Notes: generated by a model not told the origin, from the letters alone. Shown: positions 15,127-23,154, counted from the first letter of the stretch. The stretch: DNA of 40,492 bases from Curvibacter sp. (GCA_019233055.1 JAFAMV010000114.1:1-40492); one strand, 5' to 3'. Program-made: numbers and translations.

Positions 15127-16077
15127 TCATACCGCGTGCAGCGCCAGCAACAGGGCGCTGACCGTGAAGAAGGAGCTCAGCGTGGCCCCCAGCAGGGCTG
15201 CCGCCGCCGTGTCCTCCTGACCATAGGGCTGGGCCAGGATGGTGTAGATGCTCATCATCGGCATGGCGGCGCTCAGCAGCGCCGCCTCGCGCAGCGGGCC
15301 GTCCAGGGGCGCCAGGCCCAGGAGGGGCAGGGCCAGCACCGCCAGCCACACCATCAGGGGGTGCAGCAGCAGCTTGCCGCCGACGATGGGCGCGATCCGT
15401 CTGGCCAGACCTTCGAAACGCAGCCCCGTGAGGGTGCCACCGATGACGAACAGCGACAAGGCGCCGCTGGCCTGGGCAAACAGCTCCACACTGCGCTCCA
15501 GCGGCGTCGGCAGCCTGGCCCCGGTGAACGACATCGCGAAGCCCAGCAGCAGGCCGATGACCATGGGGTTGGCCGCCAGGCGCCGCAGAGTGTCGCGCAG
15601 CAGGTGGCGCCAGTTGCGCGAATGGCCGCGGGCCCGCTCGGCCAGGGCCAGCAGCAGCGGGATCATCACCACGTTCTCGACCACCATGTTCAGGGCCAGC
15701 GCCACACCGGCCACGGTGGGCAGGGTCAGCAGCAGGATGGGAAAACCGACGAAGCCGCTGTTGGAGCAGCCCATGCCCATGGTGTCGCAGCTGCTCTGCA
15801 ATTGATTGCGGCGCAGCAGTCGGCGGTTGGCCGCGTAGCCCAGGGCCACCACCGTCAGCGAACCGGCCAGGTAGGCCAGCAGGTAGTTGGTGTTGAGGAT
15901 CTCCTGGATCGGGTGCCGGGCCAGCGCGTTGAACAGCATGGCGGGCAGGGCCAGGTGGAGGACGAACTTGCCGAACACCCGCATGTCGGCCTTGTGGAAC
16001 AGGCCGGCACGGGTGGTGATGAAGCCCAGGGCGATGGCGATGTAGATGGGGCCGGTGATGGCCAGGATGTGGAGCAT
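15127..16077 (-). CDS. AEC (auxin efflux carrier) family transporter
   Basis: This 316-residue integral membrane protein has about ten hydrophobic helices in two halves typical of PF03547. It has LPAMLFNAL in the first half, the conserved SNSGFVGFPI crossover block around residue 105-115, NMVVENVVMIPLLL, and a terminal helix pair around ALLSAAMPMMS. Bacterial AEC members transport small carboxylates such as malate and malonate. It is the third gene after a Gfo/Idh oxidoreductase and the type II dehydroquinate dehydratase, all in one minus-strand unit. Uptake or efflux of a hydroaromatic acid or pathway intermediate is likely by context. The direction is not decidable. Confidence 0.87.
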   Translation of the reverse strand: MLHILAITGPIYIAIALGFITTRAGLFHKADMRVFGKFVLHLALPAMLFNALARHPIQEILNTNYLLAYLAGSLTVVALGYAANRRLLRRNQLQSSCDTMGMGCSNSGFVGFPILLLTLPTVAGVALALNMVVENVVMIPLLLALAERARGHSRNWRHLLRDTLRRLAANPMVIGLLLGFAMSFTGARLPTPLERSVELFAQASGALSLFVIGGTLTGLRFEGLARRIAPIVGGKLLLHPLMVWLAVLALPLLGLAPLDGPLREAALLSAAMPMMSIYTILAQPYGQEDTAAAALLGATLSSFFTVSALLLALHAV

Positions 16078-16143
16078 GGGCAGCGCAGCCGCCCAGGGCC
16101 GCAGCGGCCCCGGGCATCAATCAAGGGTGGGCGGGCGAACGGG

Positions 16144-16590
16144 TCAGGCGCGGGCCTGCTGCACGGCCGACACCGCAGCGCGCAGGGCCAGCAGGTAGCT
16201 GTCGACACCGAAGCCGCAGATCTGGCCGCGCACGATCTCGGCGAACACCGAGACATGGCGGAAGGGTTCGCGCGCATGGATGTTGGACATGTGCAGCTCG
16301 ATCACCGGCACGGTCAGGATCGCCAGGGCATCGCGGATGCCGTAGCTGTAATGGGTCCAGGCGCCGGCGTTGAGCAGCACCGCGTCCATGCCCTCTTCGT
16401 AGGCCTGATGGATGCGTTCGCACATCGCGCCTTCGTGGTTGGTCTGGAAGCTGCTGATCTCGGCGCCCAGTTCGCGACCCAGGGTCTGCAGCTGGCCGTC
16501 GATCTGTTCGAGCGTGATCGTGCCGTACTGCTTGGGGTCGCGCTTGCCGAACATGTTGTGGTTGATGCCGTGGAGCATGAGGATCTTCAT
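16144..16590 (-). CDS. aroQ: Type II 3-dehydroquinate dehydratase (AroQ family)
   Basis: This 148-residue enzyme has normal length and a flavodoxin-like fold. It should convert 3-dehydroquinate to 3-dehydroshikimate; the family forms dodecamers. Catalytic residues are all present: Asn10, Arg17 and Tyr22 in the mobile lid (GKRDPKQYG), Asn74 and His80 (LNAGAWTH), His100 (ELHMSN) and Arg111 (REPFR). Unusual is the first loop, HGINHN, where nearly all family members have NGPNLN, and Trp in place of Tyr before the TH pair. This divergence plus the catabolic neighbours (Gfo/Idh upstream by 76 bases, AEC carrier downstream by 66) argues for a catabolic paralogue used in quinate-type degradation rather than the biosynthetic enzyme. 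Confidence 0.9.
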   Translation of the reverse strand: MKILMLHGINHNMFGKRDPKQYGTITLEQIDGQLQTLGRELGAEISSFQTNHEGAMCERIHQAYEEGMDAVLLNAGAWTHYSYGIRDALAILTVPVIELHMSNIHAREPFRHVSVFAEIVRGQICGFGVDSYLLALRAAVSAVQQARA

Positions 16591-16666
16591 GAGGGTTCTT
16601 TCTGCGGAGGACCGGGTCCTCCAGGTTGGGAAAAATCGGTTCGCGACGGTGTGGCGGCGCGGCGGC

Positions 16667-17722
16667 TCAGGCCAGTGCCACCGTGCTGCCGCAGGCGGCG
16701 GCCTGCACCACCGCCTCGGTCACCCGCAGGTTGGCCAGGCCGTCCCGCGCACTCACCAGCGGAGGCGCTTCGCCACGCACCACCGCCCCGAAATGCGCCA
16801 TCTGGCGTGCGATCGGGTCTTCGCGCACCAGACCCACCACCCCCGCTTCGAAGGGCTTCCACCAGGAGGCGGCGCTGTCGCGCGGGTAGGTCTTCAGGCG
16901 CATCGTCGGCACCGACAGGCTGCCCTGGGTGCCGGTGATGACGTAGCAATCCTCGTCATCGTAACTTGGATAGGCCTTGTTTTCCTGCGAGGTCTGCTCC
17001 CAGCTGCGTGCGCAGGCAGCGGTGTCGGACAGCATGAAGCTGCCCAGCACGCCGTTGGCAAAGCGCAGGTTGATGCTCACCGTGTCCTCGACCTCGAAGC
17101 CGCGGGCGGCCCGCGAGGCGATGGCCTGCACCGATTGCACCTCGCCGCAGAGCATGCGCAGGTTGTGCACCTCGTGGATCAGGTTGAGCAGGATCGGGCC
17201 GCCGCCGGCCTCGCGGCGCCAGGGGCCTTCCTCGAAATAATGGTCCGGCTTGAAAAAGGTGGCGCTGCCCATGACGGCCACCAGGCGGCCCAGGGTGCCG
17301 GCGCGCAGCACCTCCTGGGTCTTGGCCATGATCGGGCTGTGGGCGCGGTGGTGCCCGATCAGCAGCCGCCCCTGTGTGGATTCGACCTGCGCGACCAGGG
17401 CCTGGGCTTCGGCCACCGTCGGCGCGATCGGCTTTTCGAGCAGCACGGCCAGTCCGGCGTCCAGGCATTGCTGCGCCTGTGGCACATGCAGGCGGTTGGG
17501 GGTGGCCAGCACCACGCCGTCGGGGCGGTCGTGTTGCAGCAGATCGGCCAGCGAGGCATGCCAGGGCACGCCATGCCGTTCGGCCAGTGCCTTGGCGGCG
17601 GGCGCGGGATCGACCAGGGCGCTGAGGCAGCAACGCGGCGTCTGGCGCAGGGCGTCCAGATGGGCCAGACCGATGAGGCCGGTGCCGACGATGGCGATGC
17701 GGGTGAGGGGGGCTTGACTCAT
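16667..17722 (-). CDS. Gfo/Idh/MocA family NAD(P)-dependent oxidoreductase (second copy)
   Basis: This 351-residue enzyme has the Rossmann motif IAIVGTGLIGLAH near the N-terminus, the lysine motif LLEKPIA near residue 97, GHHRAHSP, and LLNLIHEVHNLRMLCGE with the histidine typical of the substrate domain. The start at 17722 begins seven residues before the Rossmann fold; a longer in-frame extension would run through the divergent promoter and is rejected. It is the first gene of a unit with AroQ and the AEC carrier and is divergent from a LysR gene, its likely regulator. Oxidation of a quinate-like ring hydroxyl before dehydration by AroQ is a reasonable inference. Confidence 0.88.
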   Translation of the reverse strand: MSQAPLTRIAIVGTGLIGLAHLDALRQTPRCCLSALVDPAPAAKALAERHGVPWHASLADLLQHDRPDGVVLATPNRLHVPQAQQCLDAGLAVLLEKPIAPTVAEAQALVAQVESTQGRLLIGHHRAHSPIMAKTQEVLRAGTLGRLVAVMGSATFFKPDHYFEEGPWRREAGGGPILLNLIHEVHNLRMLCGEVQSVQAIASRAARGFEVEDTVSINLRFANGVLGSFMLSDTAACARSWEQTSQENKAYPSYDDEDCYVITGTQGSLSVPTMRLKTYPRDSAASWWKPFEAGVVGLVREDPIARQMAHFGAVVRGEAPPLVSARDGLANLRVTEAVVQAAACGSTVALA

Positions 17723-17794
17723 GGGGCGGTTTTCAGTCGATGGGGATGCGTCACGATAAATTGCTTTTGACTCTGGTAATCGCCGTCGATTTCC

Positions 17795-17818
17795 ATTCAC
17801 AATTTCCTGATGGTGAAT
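17795..17818. promoter_or_regulatory. Dyad ATTCAC-N12-GTGAAT in the LysR divergent region
   Basis: A perfect 6-base inverted repeat with a 12-base spacer overlaps the LysR start codon, about 75-95 bases upstream of the divergent Gfo/Idh start. LysR regulators commonly bind such interrupted dyads between their own gene and the target operon. It is short and AT-rich, so chance is not excluded. Confidence 0.4.
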
Positions 17819-18739
17819 AAAGAATGGGATCTGATCGACCTTCGGGTGTTCTGCCTCGTGGCCCGGCGCGGCAGCTTCGTGGCCGCTGCCACCGAAATGG
17901 GCATCTCTCCGGCCTATGTCACCAAGCGCGTGGCCGGGCTGGAGCGGGCGCTGGGCCAGACCCTGTTGCACCGGACCACGCGGCGGGTGCTGATCAGCGA
18001 GGCCGGCGAGGCCGCCTATGCCTGGGCGCGTCGGGTGCTCGACGCCGCCGACGAAGGGCCGGCCCTGGCCGGCGCCCCGGGCCAGGCCCTGCTGGCCGGC
18101 ACGCTGCGCATCGCCACCAGCCTGCGCCTGGGGCGCAACCACCTGTCACCGATCCTGGCCAGACTGTCGGAGCTGCATCCGGCCCTGGAGGTCTGGCTCG
18201 AACTGGTGGACCGTCGGGTGGACCTGCTCGATGAAGGTTTCGACATCGACATCCGCGTCGGCGAAGTGGAGGAGCCGCACCTGATCGCCCACCGCATCGT
18301 GCCCAGCGTGCGCGTGCTGTGCGCGGCGCCCGCCTACCTGGCGCGGCGCAGCGCGCCGCGCAGCCTGGCCGAGCTGGCGCAGCACGACTGCCTGCTGCTG
18401 CGCGAACGCCAGCAGGGCTTCGGCATCTGGCGCATGCAGGGGCCGCGTGGCCTGGAGTCGGTCAAGGTCACCGGCAACCTGGGCACCAACCACAGCGATG
18501 TGGTCAACCATTGGGCATTGGCCGGCAAGGGCATCGTGCTGCTGTCGAGCTGGGACGTGGACGAGGCCCTGCGCAGCGGGGCCCTGCAGCGCGTGCTGCC
18601 CGACTACTGCCAACGCGCCGATGTCTGGGCGGTCACGGCGGCGCGCTCGCAGCAGTCGCCCAAGCTGCAGCGCTGCCTGTCCTTCCTGACCGAGGCCTTG
18701 TGCCACGGACCGCATGCCTTGCACACACTGGAGCGTTGA
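17810..18739 (+). CDS. LysR family transcriptional regulator
   Basis: This 309-residue regulator has an N-terminal winged HTH (about 8-66; LRVFCLVARRGSFVAAATEMGISPAYVTKRVAGLE) and a periplasmic-binding-like effector domain (about 95-300) of the CrgA/DsdC-like subgroup (LRIATSLRLGRNHLSP, DIDIRVGEVEEPHLIAHRI). It is divergent from the Gfo/Idh-AroQ-AEC unit with 87 bases between starts, the classical LysR arrangement, so activation of that operon by a pathway acid is expected. An alternative GTG start lies one codon downstream. Its stop is followed at once by the ACTGGAAT box for the next IclR gene. Confidence 0.92.
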   Translation: MVNKEWDLIDLRVFCLVARRGSFVAAATEMGISPAYVTKRVAGLERALGQTLLHRTTRRVLISEAGEAAYAWARRVLDAADEGPALAGAPGQALLAGTLRIATSLRLGRNHLSPILARLSELHPALEVWLELVDRRVDLLDEGFDIDIRVGEVEEPHLIAHRIVPSVRVLCAAPAYLARRSAPRSLAELAQHDCLLLRERQQGFGIWRMQGPRGLESVKVTGNLGTNHSDVVNHWALAGKGIVLLSSWDVDEALRSGALQRVLPDYCQRADVWAVTAARSQQSPKLQRCLSFLTEALCHGPHALHTLER

Positions 18740-18742
18740 GTC

Positions 18743-18766
18743 AAAAAACTGGAATAGAATTCCACT
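18743..18766. promoter_or_regulatory. Candidate operator box shared with 3329-3352
   Basis: A run of A followed by ACTGGAATAGAATTC and CACT, containing the perfect dyad TGGAAT-AGA-ATTCCA (18750-18764). It matches 3329-3352 at 22 of 24 positions. It starts 3 bases after the LysR stop and lies about 145 bases before the IclR start at 18909, within that gene's likely promoter region. Confidence 0.5.
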
Positions 18767-18908
18767 TAAAGCATTGCAGCGATTCCAAGGCCCTGGAAGC
18801 CGCGCCCTGCGTATTTCCATGGGGTTGGGCGGTCGAGGCTTGAGGCAAGATCCAGGCATCGGCAGTCTTCCTGCAAGGGCTGCCCTGTTCAACCGAAGCC
18901 GAAGCACC

Positions 18909-19694
18909 ATGCCTACTGCGCCCCCGAGCCCCAAAGGCCCTGCCGAATCGAGCGACATCATCGACAGCCTGGGGCGGGGCCTGCGCGTGATCGAGGCCTT
19001 TGACGACACGCATCCCCGGCTGAGCTCCTCCGAGGTGGCCGCGCGCGCCGGCATCACCCGCACGGCAGCACGGCGCTACCTGCTGAGCCTGGTGCACTTC
19101 GACTATGCGGCCACCGACGGCAAGCGCTTCTGGCTGATGCCGCGCATCCTGCGCCTGGGGCAGAGCTATCTGGACTCGGCGCGCCTGCCGCGCCTGGTGC
19201 AGCCCTTTCTGCAGCGCTTGTCGGCCGATTGTGGCGAGACCTTCAATTTCAGCGTGCTCGACGGCCATGAGGTGGTCTATGTGGCGCGCAGCGCCAGCAA
19301 CCGCATGGAGTCGATCGGCTTTCCGGTCAGTGCGCGGGTGCCGGCGCACCTGGTGACGCCGGGCATCGCCATGCTCTCGACCTTGGCGCCGAATGTGTTC
19401 GAGGCCTGGGCGGCGGTGCACGAGTTCAATTCCTTCACCCCTCACAGCGCCACCGATGGCGCCCAGTTGCTGCAGATGGTGGCCGCCGCGCGGCACCAGG
19501 GCTACTGGACCAGCGAGGGCCTGCTGACCCTGGGCCTGCGCGGCATCGCCATGCCGCTCAAGGACCGCAAGGGCGAATGCCGGGGCGCCATCGGCTCGAC
19601 CATGCCGGCCCAGCCCTACACGCATGACGAGATGGTCAAGCGCTTCCTGCCCCGTCTGACCGAGGTCAGCAACCTGCTGCGCGATCTGGTCTGA
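18909..19694 (+). CDS. IclR family transcriptional regulator, PcaR/PobR type (paralogue 3)
   Basis: This 261-residue regulator has the wHTH at about 18-85 (IIDSLGRGLRVIEAFDDTHPRLS, ITRTAARRYLLSLVHFDY) and a C-terminal effector domain (FNFSVLDGHEVVYVARSASNR). It is nearest to the regulator at 7879-8634 and also clearly related to 10645-11415; the three probably arose by duplication. The ATG at 18909 is chosen from alignment with these paralogues; upstream in-frame codons are unrelated. It precedes the porin gene by 419 bases, and the spacer carries a TGCGC-N5-GCGCA box resembling the one in front of paralogue 1. Control of the porin/esterase genes is likely (inference). Confidence 0.9.
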   Translation: MPTAPPSPKGPAESSDIIDSLGRGLRVIEAFDDTHPRLSSSEVAARAGITRTAARRYLLSLVHFDYAATDGKRFWLMPRILRLGQSYLDSARLPRLVQPFLQRLSADCGETFNFSVLDGHEVVYVARSASNRMESIGFPVSARVPAHLVTPGIAMLSTLAPNVFEAWAAVHEFNSFTPHSATDGAQLLQMVAAARHQGYWTSEGLLTLGLRGIAMPLKDRKGECRGAIGSTMPAQPYTHDEMVKRFLPRLTEVSNLLRDLV

Positions 19695-19769
19695 ACCCTT
19701 GCGGCCTCGCGCCTCTTTGGCGCGCGCGGCGCTAGGGATATCCCCCGGAAGGTTTGCACGGCGCACGAC

Positions 19770-19786
19770 TTGCGCGCTATGCGCAC
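19770..19786. promoter_or_regulatory. Candidate IclR-type operator upstream of the porin promoter
   Basis: TTGCGCGCTATGCGCAC contains an inverted pair TGCGC / GCGCA separated by 5 bases. It resembles 7788-7803 (14 of 16) and 10544-10559 (13 of 16). It lies just upstream of the putative -35 of the porin promoter, an activator position. Confidence 0.4.
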
Positions 19787-19804
19787 GGCCGCTGCGTCCA
19801 TCGA

Positions 19805-19833
19805 TTGATGTCGCCCCGCGGTCTCCCTAGCAT
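19805..19833 (+). promoter_or_regulatory. Candidate sigma70 promoter for the porin gene
   Basis: TTGATG (19805-19810), a 17-base spacer and TAGCAT (19828-19833); each hexamer matches consensus at four positions. Position relative to the TGCGC box supports regulated transcription. No experimental data. Confidence 0.4.
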
Positions 19834-20113
19834 CCGGTCCATCCAAGCAATCGGGTGGTGGGCCGGGCCAGTGCGAGGGAGCGGCTCCCCCTATCTTTCT
19901 GACGCGGCTGCCACCGCCCAGGACGAGTTCCGAGGCCTGGATACCTGTCCCCGGGGACGCCGTGCAGGCGGCCCCGGCCCGTGCAAGAAGGTGCCTGCCG
20001 CGAGGCGCGCACCGTTTTTGTTCACCTGTCCACGCAAGCGGGTGATGAGTCCGAGCAACGCGCCGATTGATTGAAACGCAAACCAAGTCCAACAAGGTCA
20101 CCAGGAGAACATC

Positions 20114-21235
20114 GTGAAGAAGACAAGCCCCCTCATTGCCGCCAGCATGGCGCTGGGCCTGGCCGGCATGGCCCAGGCCCAATCGAGCATGACCATCTAC
20201 GGCAGCGTCGATGAATATTTCAACCACATGAGCAGCAGCAGCGGCACCAAGCTCAACACCCTGCAAGACGGCAAGGACCTGCGCAGCCGCCTGGGCTTCC
20301 GTGGTGCCGAAGACCTCGGTGGCGGCCTGTCGGCCAAGTTCCAGCTCGAGATGGGCCTGAGCGCCACCTCGGGCGCCACCGCCGACGCCACCCGCGCCTT
20401 CGACCGTCAGAGCTGGGTCGGCCTGGCCGACAGCAGCCTGGGCGAAGTGCGCCTGGGCCGCCAGAACACCGCCATCTTCTACCGCGGCGACTACATCGAC
20501 TACACCGCCCGCACCCTGGGCTCGATGGTCAACAACTTCGGCGTGCCCTCGCGCTACGACAACGATGTGTCCTACATCTCGCCGCGCTGGGCCGGTCTGC
20601 AGCTCGAAGGCCATTTCGCCCAGCAGCAGGCCAGCACCACCACCGCCCAGGTCTCCACCCCCATCGTGCAGGCCGCCGCCGACTACCTCAACGGCCCGGT
20701 GCGCGTGGGCTACGCCGGCCTGCAGGCCAAGGCCCCGCTGGGTTCGCCCGTCAATGCCAACGTGTACTACCACAACCTCTACGCCAACTACGACTACGGC
20801 AAGGGCAAGGTGTATGCGGTCTACATCCGCTCCAACAACATCGCCTCGAGCAGCAACGGCAACGATGCGGCCCAGGTGCTGGGCAACACCGGCGGTGCGG
20901 TGAGCTGGGCCTCGGGCGCGGTCAACCGCCAGTTCGAGATCTACCAGCTCTCGGCCGACTACAACGTCACCGGCCAGCTGCGCGTGGGCGCCCTGTGGGG
21001 CCGCATCAGCGACAAGTCGGGCTCGGGCCAGAACGCCAGCGGCGGCTCCATCGGTGCCTACTATGCGCTGTCCAAGCGCACCACGCTGTCGGCCCTGTGG
21101 GAGACGATGCGCAACGACACCAATGCCGGCTTCCGCCCCTCGGGCTCGGCCGGGCTGTCGCCCAACTTCGTCGCCGCCGATGTCAACGGCCGCACCATCA
21201 GCGGCTTCCAGCTCGGCATCCTGCATCGCTTCTGA
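20114..21235 (+). CDS. Gram-negative trimeric outer-membrane porin (OmpC/Porin_4 type)
   Basis: This 373-residue porin forms a passive diffusion channel in the outer membrane. It has a Sec signal peptide (MKKTSPLIAASMALG..., cleavage after AQA at about residue 22), the neisserial/burkholderial porin start SSMTIYGSVDEYF, alternating strand pattern, VRLGRQNT-type L3 region (GEVRLGRQNTAIFY), and a C-terminal strand ending in Phe (GILHRF) for BAM recognition. The start codon is GTG, preceded by AGGAG at 20103-20107. It lies between an IclR regulator and a lipoprotein esterase, so it may admit the plant-derived acid or ester used by the pathway. General porin function is certain; selectivity is not visible. 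Confidence 0.93.
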   Translation: MKKTSPLIAASMALGLAGMAQAQSSMTIYGSVDEYFNHMSSSSGTKLNTLQDGKDLRSRLGFRGAEDLGGGLSAKFQLEMGLSATSGATADATRAFDRQSWVGLADSSLGEVRLGRQNTAIFYRGDYIDYTARTLGSMVNNFGVPSRYDNDVSYISPRWAGLQLEGHFAQQQASTTTAQVSTPIVQAAADYLNGPVRVGYAGLQAKAPLGSPVNANVYYHNLYANYDYGKGKVYAVYIRSNNIASSSNGNDAAQVLGNTGGAVSWASGAVNRQFEIYQLSADYNVTGQLRVGALWGRISDKSGSGQNASGGSIGAYYALSKRTTLSALWETMRNDTNAGFRPSGSAGLSPNFVAADVNGRTISGFQLGILHRF

Positions 21236-21377
21236 GGCCTGAGCGCGCCTGGACCGGCGCCCATGGCCGCATCCACCCTTTCCATCCTTGCGGTCCACGT
21301 CGCCGCGGGGAGGGTGGATGACGCCCCTTCGATTCCATCGACCGTTGCCTGAACAACCTTCCAAGGAGGTCTTTCCC

Positions 21378-23117
21378 ATGCGTCCCTCGTTTTCCAGACT
21401 GCATCTCCAGCCGCTGTGGCTCCTGTTCCTCTCGGCCCTGGCCCTGCTCGCCCTGGCCGCCTGCGGCGGGGGCGGCGGCACCAGCGCCGCAGCCACACTG
21501 CCCATCGTGGCGCCCAAGGTCGACTGCTCGACGCTGGCCAGCCTCGACATCACCGACATCGGGGGCTCGGGCAGCACCATCACCTCGGCCACGGTGACCA
21601 GCTCGACCTTGAACGGCACCGCGGTCCAGTTCTGCAAGGTGACCGGCACCCTGGCCCCCTCGAACACCTTCCAGATCGCCCTGCCGGTGAGCACCTGGAC
21701 CCAGCGCTTCGCCGAACTGGGCTGCGGCGGCCTGTGCGGCAATGTCAGCGACCCGTCCGCCCAGAGCTCGTTCAGCTTCAGCTATAGCTGCCCCCTGGTG
21801 CAGACCGGCGGCTTCGTGACGGCGGCAACCGACATGGGCCATTCGGGCCAGAGCAGCAGCTGGGCGAGCAACACGCAGCAGCAGGCCGACTTTGCCTACC
21901 GCGGCCAGCACATCACCACGCTGGCGGCCAAGAAGCTCATCCAGGCCTACTACGGGCAGGCCCAGCAGTACTCGTACTTCATCGGCTGCTCTGACGGTGG
22001 GCGCGAGGCCCTGATGGCCGCCCAGCGCTACCCCAACGACTACAACGGCATCATCGCGGGCGCCCCGGCGGCGCATTTCCAGATCCAGAATTCGCTCTAC
22101 CACGGCTGGAACGTGATCGCCCAGAGCACCACGGGCGACAGCACCGGCAACGCCACGCTGTATGCCGACAAGGCGACCCTGCTGCACAAGGCCGTCGTGG
22201 CGGCCTGTGGCGGCCAGTCGGGTGCCCCGGACGGCCTGCTGGCCGACCCCCGGGCCTGCAGCTTCGACCCGGCCTCGATCGAATGTGCGGCCAACGCCAC
22301 CAGCACCAGCCAGTGCCTGACCGCCGCCGAGGTGGCCACCGCAGGCAAGATCTATGGCGGCCCCATGGACGCCACCACCGGCCAGCGCATGCTGGTGGGT
22401 TCGCCGCTGCTGGGCTCGGAAGCCAACTGGATCGGCGTGGAGGTGCCGACCACCGCCTCCACCGCCGGCCCCACGCCGGTGACGGGCCTGTTCAGCGACC
22501 TGATCGTGACCGGGGCCTACAACCTGATCTTCACCGGCTCGCCGACGATGCCCACCATCGACACCTTCGGCTACCACGATGCGAGCTTCTATGCCAACTA
22601 CCTGACGGCGCGCCACGCGCTCAACGACGCCACCAACCCCGATCTGTCCGCCTTCCAGAAGGCCGGCGGCAAGCTGATCCTCTGGCACGGCTGGGCCGAC
22701 CAGCACATCTCGCCGCGCTACACCATCGACTACTACGAGTCGATGCAGAGCACGATGGGCGCCGCCAATGTCGACCAGTTCGCGCGCCTGTACCTGGTGC
22801 CGGGGGTGGGCCACTGCGGCGGCGGCGAGGGTTTCCCGAACATCGACCTCGTGTCCCAGGTGACCGCCTGGGCCGAAGGCGGCACGGCACCCGACGCCGT
22901 CACCAGCTACCAGACCGACAGCGCCAGCAACGTCACGGCCACGCGCCCGGTCTACCCCTATCCGGCGGTGGCGATGTACAGCGGATCGGGCGACTGGCAT
23001 TCGGGCAGCAACTTCACACGCGGCGCGGCCCTCTACACCGGCAAGAGCCCCAGTTGGGCCGGCGCCGCCTTCTACGCACCCTACACCGCAGCGGTGCAGG
23101 GCGTGGCCGCGCCCTGA
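21378..23117 (+). CDS. Tannase/feruloyl esterase family lipoprotein
   Basis: This 579-residue secreted esterase of PF07519 hydrolyses galloyl, feruloyl or caffeoyl esters. The N-terminal signal ends in a lipobox LAAC with Cys29 followed by Gly, which predicts an outer-membrane lipoprotein. The catalytic CS-D-HC motif is complete: Cys204-Ser205 in GCSDGGRE, Asp in WHGWADQH, and His-Cys in VPGVGHCGGGEG, where the two cysteines form the family's disulfide. AAGGAGG at 21362-21368 fixes the start. It is placed after the porin in a quinate/shikimate-like region, so chlorogenate-type esters (quinate bound to caffeate) or galloyl esters are attractive substrates; which ester is cut cannot be told from sequence. 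Confidence 0.9.
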   Translation: MRPSFSRLHLQPLWLLFLSALALLALAACGGGGGTSAAATLPIVAPKVDCSTLASLDITDIGGSGSTITSATVTSSTLNGTAVQFCKVTGTLAPSNTFQIALPVSTWTQRFAELGCGGLCGNVSDPSAQSSFSFSYSCPLVQTGGFVTAATDMGHSGQSSSWASNTQQQADFAYRGQHITTLAAKKLIQAYYGQAQQYSYFIGCSDGGREALMAAQRYPNDYNGIIAGAPAAHFQIQNSLYHGWNVIAQSTTGDSTGNATLYADKATLLHKAVVAACGGQSGAPDGLLADPRACSFDPASIECAANATSTSQCLTAAEVATAGKIYGGPMDATTGQRMLVGSPLLGSEANWIGVEVPTTASTAGPTPVTGLFSDLIVTGAYNLIFTGSPTMPTIDTFGYHDASFYANYLTARHALNDATNPDLSAFQKAGGKLILWHGWADQHISPRYTIDYYESMQSTMGAANVDQFARLYLVPGVGHCGGGEGFPNIDLVSQVTAWAEGGTAPDAVTSYQTDSASNVTATRPVYPYPAVAMYSGSGDWHSGSNFTRGAALYTGKSPSWAGAAFYAPYTAAVQGVAAP

Positions 23118-23154
23118 CCCGGGTGCGGGCCGAGGCGGCATCGGCCGCAGCTTC

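Larger units (their letters stand above)
19695..20113 (+). other. Long intergenic region upstream of the porin gene
   Basis: About 420 bases without a convincing gene; small open frames here lack family features. It holds the candidate IclR box (19770-19786), a possible sigma70 promoter (19805-19833), and then a GC-rich leader of nearly 280 bases ending in an AGGAG ribosome site at 20103. Long leaders before major porins can carry post-transcriptional control, but I see no specific riboswitch or sRNA site. Confidence 0.6.

Noticed and set aside
16667..18142. Longer 491-residue version of the second Gfo/Idh protein
   Set aside because: The extra N-terminus crosses the divergent promoter and overlaps the LysR gene; the Rossmann fold starts just after the Met at 17722.
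19754..20074. 106-residue plus-strand frame upstream of the porin
   Set aside because: No domain, poor start context, and it overlies the candidate operator, promoter and leader.
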